DNA from: DASXIF01 sp036498145
GTDB lineage: Bacteria; Actinomycetota; Actinomycetes; Mycobacteriales; Jatrophihabitantaceae
Assembly (NCBI GenBank): GCA_963708625.1
Contig: CAVPSV010000004.1
Coordinates: 1,550,001-1,614,000, forward strand
DNA length: 64,000 nt
Direction: 5' to 3'
Part shown: in pieces, positions 1-7,589 of the stretch
Layout: every line of letters begins with the position of its first letter
How positions within the stretch are numbered: the first letter of the stretch is position 1
Made by a program: the position numbers and the translations under genes
Notes under the pieces: model-generated
What the model was told of the DNA's origin: nothing
The model's database searches: none
Seen by the model: only the letters and a program-made list of their open reading frames with translations

Positions 1-372
1 GACCAGGCGCACCGCGGCGAACCAATCGCGGTCCGGCGCGTTGGCCGACTCGTCGTAGTACTCCAGCAAGGCTTCGGTGATTGCCTCCCAGAGATCTTCA
101 TCAGCTGGTCGCGCCCGAAGCGCGGCGCCGAGTGATTCGGCGCGGTCCACGCCCAATGCGCAGATCGCCTGCTGCTTGCTGCTGAAGTAGTTGTTGAACG
201 TCCGGGTCGAAACGTCGACCTCTGCCGCGATGTCCTCGACCAGCACGTTGTCCAACCCGCGCTCGATGGCGAGGCGCAGCGCGGCCTGGCTCAGGGCCTG
301 ACGGGTGGCGCGCTTCTTGCGTTCGCGCAGCCCCGCGCGGGCGGCCCGCTCGGCAACGGCGGTGGCATTCAT
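1..372 (-). CDS. TetR-family transcriptional regulator (partial, C-terminus outside window)
   Basis: Reading leftwards from an ATG at 372, preceded by a GGAGGG ribosome site, an open frame of 124 codons runs off the window edge. A basic N-terminus (RERKKRATRQA) leads into a TetR-type helix-turn-helix around residues 38-65, with the typical VEDIAAEVDVSTRTFNNYF segment followed by S-S-K-Q. The ligand-binding domain is cut off. It is divergent from the ABC exporter that starts at 539, so it probably represses that exporter, itself, or both; this is inferred from position only. I saw no clear operator palindrome in the 166 bp between them. Confidence 0.85.
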   Translation of the reverse strand, partial: MNATAVAERAARAGLRERKKRATRQALSQAALRLAIERGLDNVLVEDIAAEVDVSTRTFNNYFSSKQQAICALGVDRAESLGAALRARPADEDLWEAITEALLEYYDESANAPDRDWFAAVRLV

Positions 373-538
373 GATCCCTCCACGTTACACAAGTTCTGCG
401 TGCTCAGTAGATTTCCTCGCCACGCAAATTTGCGCATCGCGAAAGAAAGTGTGAGGCTGAGGCCCGGAGCGCCGAGCCAGTACCCCGAAGGTCGCCGGCA
501 CCGCACAGCGATACTCCAGGAACGGAAGTGTTCTCCCA

Positions 539-1492
539 ATGCCTCGCACAACAGGCACGATGCGCGCCGGCAACCAGCAGATCGAGGCGCGAAATCTGAC
601 CAAGCACTACGGCACGACTACCGCGGTGGACGACCTCAGCTTCACCATCCGGTCCGGACTGGTCACCGGATTCCTCGGCCCGAACGGTGCCGGTAAGACG
701 ACCACGATGCGCATGATCCTGGGCCTGGATGCCCCAAGCCGCGGCGACGTCACGGTCGGTGGCAAGCACTATCGCGACCTGCCAGCGCCGCTGCGCGAGG
801 TCGGCGCGTTGATCGACGCGCACGCCGTGCACCCGCAGCGCACGGCCTTCAACCACCTACTCAGCCTTGCGCAGAGCAACGCCATCCCGCGCAGTCGCGT
901 CAGCGAAGTGCTCGGCATCGTCGGGCTCGACACCGTCGCCGATCGTCGCGTCGGCGGCTTCTCGCTCGGCATGAGCCAACGCCTCGGCATCGCCGCAGCC
1001 CTGCTCGGCGACCCGCCGGTGCTGATGTTCGACGAGCCTGTCAACGGCCTCGACCCCGAAGGCATCGTGTGGATCCGACACCTCATGCGAGCGTTCGCCG
1101 CCGAGGGCCGCACTGTCCTGGTGTCCAGCCACTTGATGAACGAGATGGCGCTGACGGCCGACCACCTGATCGTGATCGGCAAGGGCAAGTTGCTGCGTGA
1201 CGAAGGCGTGACCGAGTTCGTCGAATCAAGTTCGGACCAATGGGTGCTGGTACGCGCCGACGGACTCGACGCTCTCGCTGCCACGCTCACCGAGGCCGGT
1301 GCGCACGTGAAACCCGGTCCCGACGCCAGTCTGCAGGTGTCCGGCATGACCAGCATGGCGATCGGCCGGCTTGCCGCGTCCACCGGCACCGTGCTCTTCG
1401 AACTCGCCCCCCAACGCGCATCCCTCGAGGAAGCATTCATGGAACTCACCCACGACAGCGTCCAATACCAGACGAGCGGAGTGTCGTCATGA
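539..1492 (+). CDS. ABC transporter ATP-binding protein (DrrA-like)
   Basis: Cytoplasmic ATPase subunit of an export-type ABC transporter, 317 residues. Walker A is GPNGAGKTT at residues 47-55, the signature region reads FSLGMSQRLG (a variant of LSGGQ), and Walker B is VLMFDEP followed by NGLDPEG and a switch-His segment SSHLM. The roughly 100-residue C-terminal extension is usual for DrrA-type drug or lantibiotic exporters. GGAAG lies 10 nt before the ATG at 539; an ATG at 560 is an alternative start. The stop overlaps the permease start (ATGA), so the two are translationally coupled. It is a clear paralog of the ATPase at 62386. Substrate unknown. Confidence 0.92.
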   Translation: MPRTTGTMRAGNQQIEARNLTKHYGTTTAVDDLSFTIRSGLVTGFLGPNGAGKTTTMRMILGLDAPSRGDVTVGGKHYRDLPAPLREVGALIDAHAVHPQRTAFNHLLSLAQSNAIPRSRVSEVLGIVGLDTVADRRVGGFSLGMSQRLGIAAALLGDPPVLMFDEPVNGLDPEGIVWIRHLMRAFAAEGRTVLVSSHLMNEMALTADHLIVIGKGKLLRDEGVTEFVESSSDQWVLVRADGLDALAATLTEAGAHVKPGPDASLQVSGMTSMAIGRLAASTGTVLFELAPQRASLEEAFMELTHDSVQYQTSGVSS

Positions 1493-2328
1493 CCGCGGCC
1501 GTCATCGCGCCGGTTGCGCCGGCTGCCCCGCTCCGCCCGGCCCCATATCGCAGCGCAGGGTTCGCGGACGTGCTGCGATCGGAGTGGACCAAGGTCCGTT
1601 CCGTTCCGTCCACCTTGTGGACGTTGCTCGTTGCCATCGTGCTCGGCATCGGCCTGAGCGCACTGTTCAGCGGACTCGCCGCGCACGCATACAAGACCGG
1701 CTCGCACAGCGCGCGTACGGGCTGGGACCCGACGGGGGTGAGCACCTCCGGCCTGGCCATCGCGCAACTGGCCATCGGCGTGCTCGGCGCGCTTGCGATC
1801 TCGTCGGAGTACTCGACCCACGCGATCCGAACCAGCCTCACCGCAGTGCCTCGACGCGGGCGATTCCTGTCCGCCAAGGCAACCGTGATCGCCGCATTGG
1901 CATTCGTCGTCGGCGAGGTGATGTCGTTCATCGCGTTCTTCATCGGCCAGGCGCTGATCTCCGGTAGCGCGCCGACGGCAGGGCTAGGGGACCCGAACGC
2001 GCTGCGCGCGGTGCTCGGCAGCGGCTTGTACCTGACCGTGGTCGGGCTGCTCGGCGTCGGCCTCGGTGCCTTGCTACGCAGCGCCGCCGGCGCGATCACC
2101 GCACTCGTCGCGATGCTGTATGTGCTGCCCGGACTGGCGCATGCGCTGCCGACGTCTATCCAGAACACCGTCACGAAGTACTGGCCGACGAACGCGGGCC
2201 AGCAAATCACCTCGGTGGTGCGTGGCGATCACACCCTGCCGGCGTGGCCCGGCTTTGGCGTCATGTGCCTGTTCGTCGCGATCGTGATCACCGCCGCAGC
2301 GCTGCGGCTGAATCGTCGCGACGCCTAG
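1489..2328 (+). CDS. ABC transporter permease (ABC-2 type)
   Basis: Membrane subunit partnering the ATPase just upstream. The ATG at 1489 overlaps the ATPase stop codon by one base pair step (ATGA). The 279-residue protein has a proline/alanine-rich cytoplasmic N-terminus, then LRSEWTKVRSVPSTLWTLL, the typical entry into the first helix of ABC-2 permeases, and about six hydrophobic segments. The short motif EYSTHAIRTSLTAVPRRGRFL between helices is shared with the partial permease at 63330 (EYTTGMIRSSFTAVPARAP), which marks the two exporters as paralogous sets. The substrate cannot be read from sequence. Confidence 0.88.
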   Translation: MTAAVIAPVAPAAPLRPAPYRSAGFADVLRSEWTKVRSVPSTLWTLLVAIVLGIGLSALFSGLAAHAYKTGSHSARTGWDPTGVSTSGLAIAQLAIGVLGALAISSEYSTHAIRTSLTAVPRRGRFLSAKATVIAALAFVVGEVMSFIAFFIGQALISGSAPTAGLGDPNALRAVLGSGLYLTVVGLLGVGLGALLRSAAGAITALVAMLYVLPGLAHALPTSIQNTVTKYWPTNAGQQITSVVRGDHTLPAWPGFGVMCLFVAIVITAAALRLNRRDA

Positions 2329-2380
2329 CCGGCCTGAGCGGTCATCGGGCCCCCCGCACTCGGCAGTGTCCAGGCAGTGC

Positions 2381-2401
2381 TATTGCCAACAGTTTGCAAT
2401 A
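2381..2401 (+). promoter_or_regulatory. Nur-like box upstream of nickel permease
   Basis: A perfect inverted repeat TATTGC-N9-GCAATA. Within it TTGCCA-ACAGT-TTGCAA (2383-2399) fits the published Nur operator pattern tTGCaa-N5-ttGCAA with one difference. Nur is the nickel-responsive Fur-family repressor of actinobacteria. The site lies about 80 bp before the nickel/cobalt permease start, which is where a repressor of nickel uptake would be expected. No nur gene is in this window. Confidence 0.6.
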
Positions 2402-2479
2402 AGCTGGCAGCCGTCGGAGTCGGCAGCCGATCGTCTGCCTGGTGCGTCTGAGTGACAGGAGAGACCGCTGTCCCTGACC

Positions 2480-3637
2480 GTGCAGACCGACACCCGGCCC
2501 GAGCTGTCGCTGCGGAGCCGGATCGTCGACTTCCGGGAGTCCCTCACCCGCAAGGACTGGACCTCCCTCGCCGGGATGCTCGGCGTCATCGTGTTGCTGC
2601 ACGTGATCGGGTTCGTCGTGCTCTTCGGCGTCATCGCGCCGAAGCACTTCCACATCGGCGGCGGCCAGCCGGTGTTCACCGCCGGCGTCGGCGTGCTCGC
2701 ATACACCTTCGGGTTGCGGCACGCCTTCGACGCGGACCACATCGCGGCCGTCGACAACGCCACCCGGAAGCTGCTGGCCGACAACGCCCGAGGTGAGGCG
2801 GCGGGTCAGCCGACGCAACGCCGTCCGCTCAGCGTCGGGTTCTGGTTCTCCCTCGGCCACTCGACGATCGTCTTCGGGCTGGCATTCCTGCTCGCGGTGG
2901 GCGTGAAGGCACTGGCCGGGCCGGTGGTGAACGACAACTCGAGCTTGCATGACGTGACCGGCGTGATCGGCGCATCCGTGTCCGGCGTGTTCCTCTGGAT
3001 CCTCGGCATCCTCAACTTCGCGGTATTGCTCGGCATCCTGCAGATCTTCCGCGACATGCGCACCGGCAAGTACGACGAAGCCGAGCTCGAAGATCATCTG
3101 AACAAGCGCGGGCTGATGAACCGCTTCCTGGGTGGCCTCACCAAGTCCGTGCGCAAGCCGTGGCACATCTATCCGATCGGCGTGCTGTTCGGACTCGGGT
3201 TCGACACCGCGACCGAGGTCGGCCTGCTCGTGCTTGCCGGTGGCGCGGCCGCGTTCAACCTGCCGTTCTACTCGATCGTCATCCTGCCGATCCTGTTCGC
3301 GGCCGGCATGTGCCTGATGGACACCATCGACGGCGTGTTCATGAACGCCGCCTACGGTTGGGCGTTCGCGAAGCCGGTCCGCAAGGTCTTCTACAACATC
3401 ACCATCACGTCCATCTCGGTCGCGGTTGCGCTGATCATCGGCACGATCGAACTGGTCGGGGTGCTGGCCGATCAGACCAACACCACCAGCGGGCCGATCG
3501 GGTGGGTCGCCGGCATCAACCTCAACTACACCGGGTACGCGATCGTCGGCCTGTTCTTCGTCGCCTGGCTCGTCGCCATCGCCATCTGGCGCTTCGGCCG
3601 CATCGAAGAGAAGTGGTCCGCCAACCTCCGCGAATAG
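2480..3637 (+). CDS. Nickel/cobalt transporter, NiCoT (HoxN/HupN/NixA) family
   Basis: Secondary high-affinity Ni2+/Co2+ importer of the cytoplasmic membrane, 385 residues. The family signature RHAFDADHIAAVDN is at residues 80-93; FSLGHSTIVF, FGLGFDTATEVG and LFAAGMCLMDTIDG follow in the usual order, giving about eight transmembrane segments. I chose the GTG at 2480; AGGAGAG lies about 17 nt upstream, further than ideal, but no better start is in frame. The upstream Nur-like box supports nickel rather than cobalt. Nickel would serve hydrogenase, urease or Ni-SOD; none of these is in the window, though the nearby RuBisCO locus makes hydrogenase an attractive customer. Confidence 0.92.
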   Translation: MQTDTRPELSLRSRIVDFRESLTRKDWTSLAGMLGVIVLLHVIGFVVLFGVIAPKHFHIGGGQPVFTAGVGVLAYTFGLRHAFDADHIAAVDNATRKLLADNARGEAAGQPTQRRPLSVGFWFSLGHSTIVFGLAFLLAVGVKALAGPVVNDNSSLHDVTGVIGASVSGVFLWILGILNFAVLLGILQIFRDMRTGKYDEAELEDHLNKRGLMNRFLGGLTKSVRKPWHIYPIGVLFGLGFDTATEVGLLVLAGGAAAFNLPFYSIVILPILFAAGMCLMDTIDGVFMNAAYGWAFAKPVRKVFYNITITSISVAVALIIGTIELVGVLADQTNTTSGPIGWVAGINLNYTGYAIVGLFFVAWLVAIAIWRFGRIEEKWSANLRE

Positions 3638-3677
3638 GCGCCAGCTGGTGAGACGCTTTACATAGATGCCACTATAT

Positions 3678-3697
3678 AGATGAGCGTATGCTCATCT
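3678..3697 (+). promoter_or_regulatory. Palindromic operator at the MarR start codon
   Basis: Perfect inverted repeat AGATGAGC-N4-GCTCATCT ending one base before the ATG at 3699, with a TATATA/TATAGA -10-like stretch at 3673-3680 just upstream. A MarR dimer bound here would block transcription of its own gene and the MFS pump. There is no Shine-Dalgarno sequence before the ATG, so the mRNA has a very short leader. Confidence 0.6.
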
Positions 3698-3698
3698 C

Positions 3699-4121
3699 AT
3701 GGCGCAAGAGACTGAAGCTCTCGGGGAAGCGCTCTATGCCCTCGCCACTGGCGTCGTCCGGCGCCGCTCGCGCACCCTCAGCCTGACCGCGCTGTCGACC
3801 CTGGCCACCCTGGAGCGCACCGGTCCTCGGCGGTTGACCGACCTCGCCGTCGTGGAGGAGATCACGCAGCCGTCGATGACGTCACTGGTGACCCAGCTCG
3901 AGCAGCTCGGCCTCGCCGAACGCCGCCGCGATCGCGCGGATGCCCGGGTAGTGCTGGTCGCGATCACGCGTGCCGGGCGCCAACACGTTCGCAAGCGCCG
4001 ACGGGCGGGCGCAGAAGCACTGACGGAATTGATCGACAAGCTCGACCCGCAGGACGCACAACAACTGAACGCTGCGCTGCCGGCATTGCGTCGCCTGGTC
4101 GACGTGGTTGAGGAGAACTGA
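3699..4121 (+). CDS. MarR-family transcriptional regulator
   Basis: A 140-residue winged-helix regulator. The recognition region reads LTDLAVVEEITQPSMTSLVTQLEQLGLAERRRDRADARVVL, the classic MarR helix-turn-helix plus wing with the D-x-R-D-x-R motif. It probably controls the MFS pump that begins 5 nt after its stop, and itself through the 3678-3697 palindrome that abuts its start. Typical MarR ligands are phenolic or xenobiotic compounds; the one sensed here is unknown. Confidence 0.9.
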   Translation: MAQETEALGEALYALATGVVRRRSRTLSLTALSTLATLERTGPRRLTDLAVVEEITQPSMTSLVTQLEQLGLAERRRDRADARVVLVAITRAGRQHVRKRRRAGAEALTELIDKLDPQDAQQLNAALPALRRLVDVVEEN

Positions 4122-4125
4122 GCAG

Positions 4126-5391
4126 ATGAGCCACCCCGCGCCAGCCACGAATCCCTTCGCGCAGCCGAAGGCGGTCTGGGCCGTCGCCTTCGCGTGTGTC
4201 ATCTCGTTCATGGGCATCGGCCTGGTAGACCCGATCCTGCCGTCACTGGCCGGCAAGCTTCATGCCAGTCAGAGCCAGGTCGAACTGCTGTTCACCAGCT
4301 ACCTCGTGGTCACTGCGGTGATGATGCTGGTGACGGGGTGGGTATCGAGCCGGATCGGCGCCAAGCGCACCCTCATCTCGGGGTTGGTCTTGATCGTCGC
4401 CTTCGCCGCGTTGGCCGGCAGCGCCGGAAGCATCAACGGCATCATCGAGTTCCGGGCCGGGTGGGGGCTGGGTAACGCGCTGTTCATCGCCACCTCGCTC
4501 GCGGTGATCGTGGGCTCGGCCAGTGGCGGATTCGCCGGCGCGATCGTGCTGTACGAGACGGCGCTCGGCGTCGGCATCGCCAGCGGCCCGCTGCTTGGCG
4601 GCCTGCTGGGCAACGTCAGCTGGCGCGGACCGTTCTTCGGTGTCGCGGTGCTGATGGGGATCTCGTTGGCCGCCACCATCGTGTTGCTGCCCAAGTCACC
4701 ACCACCGACCAGGCGCGAAAGCATCACCGAACCGATCCGCGCACTGCGGCACCGCGCGCTGGCAACGACCAGCATCGTGGGTTTGCTGTACAACTGGGGC
4801 TTTTTCACCCTGCTCGGTTACTCCCCGTTCTTGATGCACCTGTCCCCGCTGCGACTGGGTGCGGTGTTCTGTGGCTGGGGCGTGCTGGTGGCACTGTTCG
4901 CGGTGTTCGCCGCGCCGTGGCTCAAGGGTCGCTTCGGGACCAGCCGCACCCTCTACGGAAACTTCGTGCTGCTCGCGGCTGACTTGGCCGTCATCGGCAT
5001 CTGGCCCGGCAAACCGACTGTCGTCATCGTCGCGGTGATCGTTGCCGGCGCCTTCCTGGGTGTGAACAACACGCTCGTCACCACCGCGGTGATGAGCATC
5101 GCTCCGGTCGAACGGCCGGTCGCCTCGGCCACCTACGGCTTCGTGCGGTTCATCGGTGGCGGTTTGGCGCCGTACGTGGCCGCGAAGCTGGTAGAGCACA
5201 GCAACACGCACGTGCCGTTCCTCATCGGCGCCGGCACCGTCATCGCCGCCGCGTTGGTGCTCACCACCGTGCGTCGTGCTCTCGACGCGGCCGACCGGGG
5301 CGAGGTCATGCAGCCTGAACTCAGTGACCTCGATCGGTTCGAACACGACGAAGAGCTGCAAGTAGCCGCCGGCCTCGGCACCGTCGACTGA
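4126..5391 (+). CDS. MFS transporter (drug efflux type)
   Basis: Major facilitator with 421 residues and about 12 transmembrane segments. FMGIGLVDPILPSLAGKL in the first helix and GWVSSRIGAKRTLI between helices 2 and 3 (motif A) place it with the drug/H+ antiporters. The ATG at 4126 has GAGGAG about 9 nt upstream, inside the end of the marR gene. It forms a two-gene operon with that regulator, so inducible efflux of a toxic compound is the likely role. Confidence 0.88.
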   Translation: MSHPAPATNPFAQPKAVWAVAFACVISFMGIGLVDPILPSLAGKLHASQSQVELLFTSYLVVTAVMMLVTGWVSSRIGAKRTLISGLVLIVAFAALAGSAGSINGIIEFRAGWGLGNALFIATSLAVIVGSASGGFAGAIVLYETALGVGIASGPLLGGLLGNVSWRGPFFGVAVLMGISLAATIVLLPKSPPPTRRESITEPIRALRHRALATTSIVGLLYNWGFFTLLGYSPFLMHLSPLRLGAVFCGWGVLVALFAVFAAPWLKGRFGTSRTLYGNFVLLAADLAVIGIWPGKPTVVIVAVIVAGAFLGVNNTLVTTAVMSIAPVERPVASATYGFVRFIGGGLAPYVAAKLVEHSNTHVPFLIGAGTVIAAALVLTTVRRALDAADRGEVMQPELSDLDRFEHDEELQVAAGLGTVD

Positions 5392-5464
5392 TTCGACTCC
5401 GGTCACCCGCCGGCTCACCCGTTGCGGGGATGTGGGGGCAGCACGGATCGCGCAGGCTGCCAGC

Positions 5465-5722
5465 GTGACCACGAATCGCAGTGACGGCCTGATCCCCATC
5501 AGCGGCTTGCGCGCCTGGGCCCTCATGATCTGGGGGCCGGCCGATTCCTGGGACAACCCGCTCACCGGCACGCGATATGACCCGATCCTGCGCGCCCGCC
5601 GGCAGACACAGCGCCGCGCCGAACGCCGTGAACGGCACGTCCAGCGCCGTCCGCAATTGCGTGCCGCCCAGAGCACGGAGCAGTCCGACCCAGCTCGCTC
5701 GCACTTCACGTGGGCCGACTGA
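5465..5722 (+). CDS. Small hypothetical protein
   Basis: 85 codons from a GTG. The first 50 residues look protein-like (GLIPISGLRAWALMIWGPAD, then SWDNPLTGTRYDPIL) and are followed by an Arg/Gln-rich tail. I do not recognise a family. The stop codon lies immediately before the tandem 17-bp repeats, and a partial repeat copy forms the last codons, so the original C-terminus may have been altered by repeat expansion. It is convergent with phosphoribulokinase. Confidence 0.4.
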   Translation: MTTNRSDGLIPISGLRAWALMIWGPADSWDNPLTGTRYDPILRARRQTQRRAERRERHVQRRPQLRAAQSTEQSDPARSHFTWAD

Positions 5723-5788
5723 GCACCTGGGCCGACAGAGCACCTGGGCCGACAGAGCACCTGGGCCGACAGAGCACCCGAGCCGACA
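5721..5788 (+). repeat. Four tandem copies of a 17-bp repeat
   Basis: The unit GAGCACCTGGGCCGACA occurs at 5721, 5738, 5755 and, with two changes, at 5772; a degenerate half copy precedes it at 5708-5720. The array lies between two convergent genes. The length is not a multiple of three, so copy-number changes would alter frame in any ORF crossing it. Confidence 0.95.
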
Positions 5789-5792
5789 ACTC

Positions 5793-5813
5793 AGCCTGAC
5801 TGAGCATCAGGCT
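5793..5813 (-). terminator. Hairpin at the end of phosphoribulokinase
   Basis: AGCCTGA and TCAGGCT form a 7-bp stem with a 7-nt loop, overlapping the stop codon of the leftward phosphoribulokinase gene. There is no T-run, as is common for high-GC terminators, so its strength is uncertain. Confidence 0.4.
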
Positions 5814-6784
5814 TGGTAGACCTCCTGCATCAGGTGATACAGCAGCAGCAGCTGCGTGAGCGCGAGTGGTTCGCTGTGTTTGCCCGGCCCGATGTGGCCG
5901 AGGCCGCTGGGTCGTTCGCCCTGGCCGACGAGGCCCTCCCAAATCGCCGTCTGCAACTGCTGGGTCTCGTGCCGCTCGGCGTGTCCGTGGACGTGCAGGC
6001 AGTCCACCGGGGTGCCGTCGTTGTCCCGAATGATCTTCAGGTGCATCGCTGTGCGCACGTCGTCGGTGAGGATGTGATTCAGCGGTGGGTGCTTGATGGT
6101 CGGACGCAACATCAGCTCGGCCGACAACGGCGTTCCCGGTGGATCATTTCGGCTCGGCACCGGCGCGAACCGCACCACGATGTCGGCGTGTCGGCGCTGC
6201 GGCCGGATGAACTGCGCCGAGTCCGGCTCACGACGGTCGAGATCGGCCAACACCTGCTCGCGACGGTAGCCGCGCTGCGTCGTATCGCGGTTGATCTTCC
6301 ACTCGCGGCGGATCTGCTCCGGCGGATCGAGGAAGACACTGATGTCGAAGCACGCCCGGGACAGCTTCGTGAAGAGCGGGAACAATCCCTCGACAATGAC
6401 GAACTGCTTCGGCTGGACGTAGGTCGACCGACCGAATGTTCCGGTGTCGTGCTCGTACACCGGCTTCAGGATCGGCTCGCCGGTCGCCAGCATCTGCAGG
6501 TGCTGCTCCATGATGTCGATGAAATTGCAGTCCGGATGCAGTGGGGTGAAGGGCAGCGTCGCCCGTTCGGCGCGGTCATAGCGGTGGTAGTCGTCCACGC
6601 AGATCGCCGTGCAGCGATCCTCGCCGATCGCCTCGACCAGACCCCGAGCCAGGGTTGTCTTGCCGGACGCGCTGTCGCCGCCGATGGCGAGCATCACCGG
6701 CCGCGACGTCGCTCCGTTGAGCACGCGCGATCGGGTCATGCGCATCAGCTTGTCAGGCACGGAACGGCACCACCCGGTGCGCAC
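5807..6784 (-). CDS. prk: Phosphoribulokinase
   Basis: Phosphorylates ribulose 5-phosphate to ribulose 1,5-bisphosphate, the RuBisCO substrate. The P-loop GGDSASGKT is at residues 35-43 of the 325-residue frame; CVDDYHRYDRAER is the substrate-binding DDYH motif, and VIVEGLFPLF and FLDPPEQIRREWKINRD follow as in PRK/uridine kinase family members. It resembles the class II (cyanobacterial or plant-like) rather than the proteobacterial form. I kept the GTG at 6784, 12 nt after GGAGG; ATG codons at residues 14 and 16 are alternatives. It diverges from the two-component genes at 6933 and lies 4 kb from RuBisCO, which supports PRK over uridine kinase. Confidence 0.85.
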   Translation of the reverse strand: MRTGWCRSVPDKLMRMTRSRVLNGATSRPVMLAIGGDSASGKTTLARGLVEAIGEDRCTAICVDDYHRYDRAERATLPFTPLHPDCNFIDIMEQHLQMLATGEPILKPVYEHDTGTFGRSTYVQPKQFVIVEGLFPLFTKLSRACFDISVFLDPPEQIRREWKINRDTTQRGYRREQVLADLDRREPDSAQFIRPQRRHADIVVRFAPVPSRNDPPGTPLSAELMLRPTIKHPPLNHILTDDVRTAMHLKIIRDNDGTPVDCLHVHGHAERHETQQLQTAIWEGLVGQGERPSGLGHIGPGKHSEPLALTQLLLLYHLMQEVYQA

Positions 6785-6932
6785 GGTTCACTATCGCCTC
6801 CACGGTGGTCGCGAGCGTCGTAGTCACCGTAGGGACTGCGACACCTCCTCGAGCTCACTCGCGCGGGTGGTCAGCGGGGTGAGATCCGGTATTCGCGGTG
6901 GACTTTGGCGACGGTGCGCCTACGGTTGGACG

Positions 6933-7589
6933 ATGGGCGAGGCCCTGCGCGTGGTGCTGGTTGACGATCACGAAATGGTCGTGCAAGGACTAGAGGCCAT
7001 GCTGTCGCGCTTCCCCGATCAGGTGCAGGTCGTCGGATCCGCGGCCGACTCCGCCGAGGCGGTGCGGGTCGTCAGCACCGAACACCCCGACGTGGTGCTG
7101 TGCGACGTGCGGTTGAGGCAGGGCAGTGGCCTCGACGTCTGCCGCGCAGTCCTTGCGTCCGAGCCCGCCACGAAAGTCGTGTTCCTCACCGTCTATGACG
7201 ACGAGCAGTACCTCTACCAGGCCCTTCGAGTCGGCGCCTCCGGTTACCTGCTCAAGCGTGTCGACGGGCCCGAACTCGTTCGCCAGCTCGAGAGTGTGCG
7301 CGACGGCGAGGTCGTCATCGACGCGACGATGGCCGGACGCGTCGCCTCGTCGGCCGCGCACCTGCAGCAAGGCGAGTTCTGGCCCGGTGCGCGGCTCGGT
7401 TTGACGCAACGCGAGAGCGAGGTGCTCGCGCTGCTCGTCGGCGGCCTGTCCAACAAAGCCATTGCGGCCCGGCTCGTCGTCAGCGACGACACTGTCAAGA
7501 CGCATCTGCGTGGGCTCTACCGCAAGCTCGTCGTCAACGATCGCAGCGGCGCCGTCGCCACCGCGCTGCGCGAGGGTCTGTTCCATTGA
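6933..7589 (+). CDS. Response regulator, NarL/FixJ (LuxR HTH) family
   Basis: A 218-residue regulator. The receiver domain has acidic residues D11/D12, phosphoacceptor D58 (LCDVRL) and a conserved lysine in YLLKRV; a LuxR-type helix-turn-helix follows (LTQRESEVLALLVGGLSNKAIA, then TVKTHLRGLYRKL). The ATG at 6933 lies 6 nt after a TACGGT -10-like hexamer and has no ribosome site, which suggests a leaderless mRNA. It overlaps the sensor kinase (TTGA). Its place between prk and the aldolase gene suggests, but does not prove, control of CO2-fixation genes. Confidence 0.9.
   Translation: MGEALRVVLVDDHEMVVQGLEAMLSRFPDQVQVVGSAADSAEAVRVVSTEHPDVVLCDVRLRQGSGLDVCRAVLASEPATKVVFLTVYDDEQYLYQALRVGASGYLLKRVDGPELVRQLESVRDGEVVIDATMAGRVASSAAHLQQGEFWPGARLGLTQRESEVLALLVGGLSNKAIAARLVVSDDTVKTHLRGLYRKLVVNDRSGAVATALREGLFH

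Noticed and set aside
5721..5788. CRISPR array
   Set aside because: The 17-bp units are directly adjacent with no spacers and there are no cas genes.
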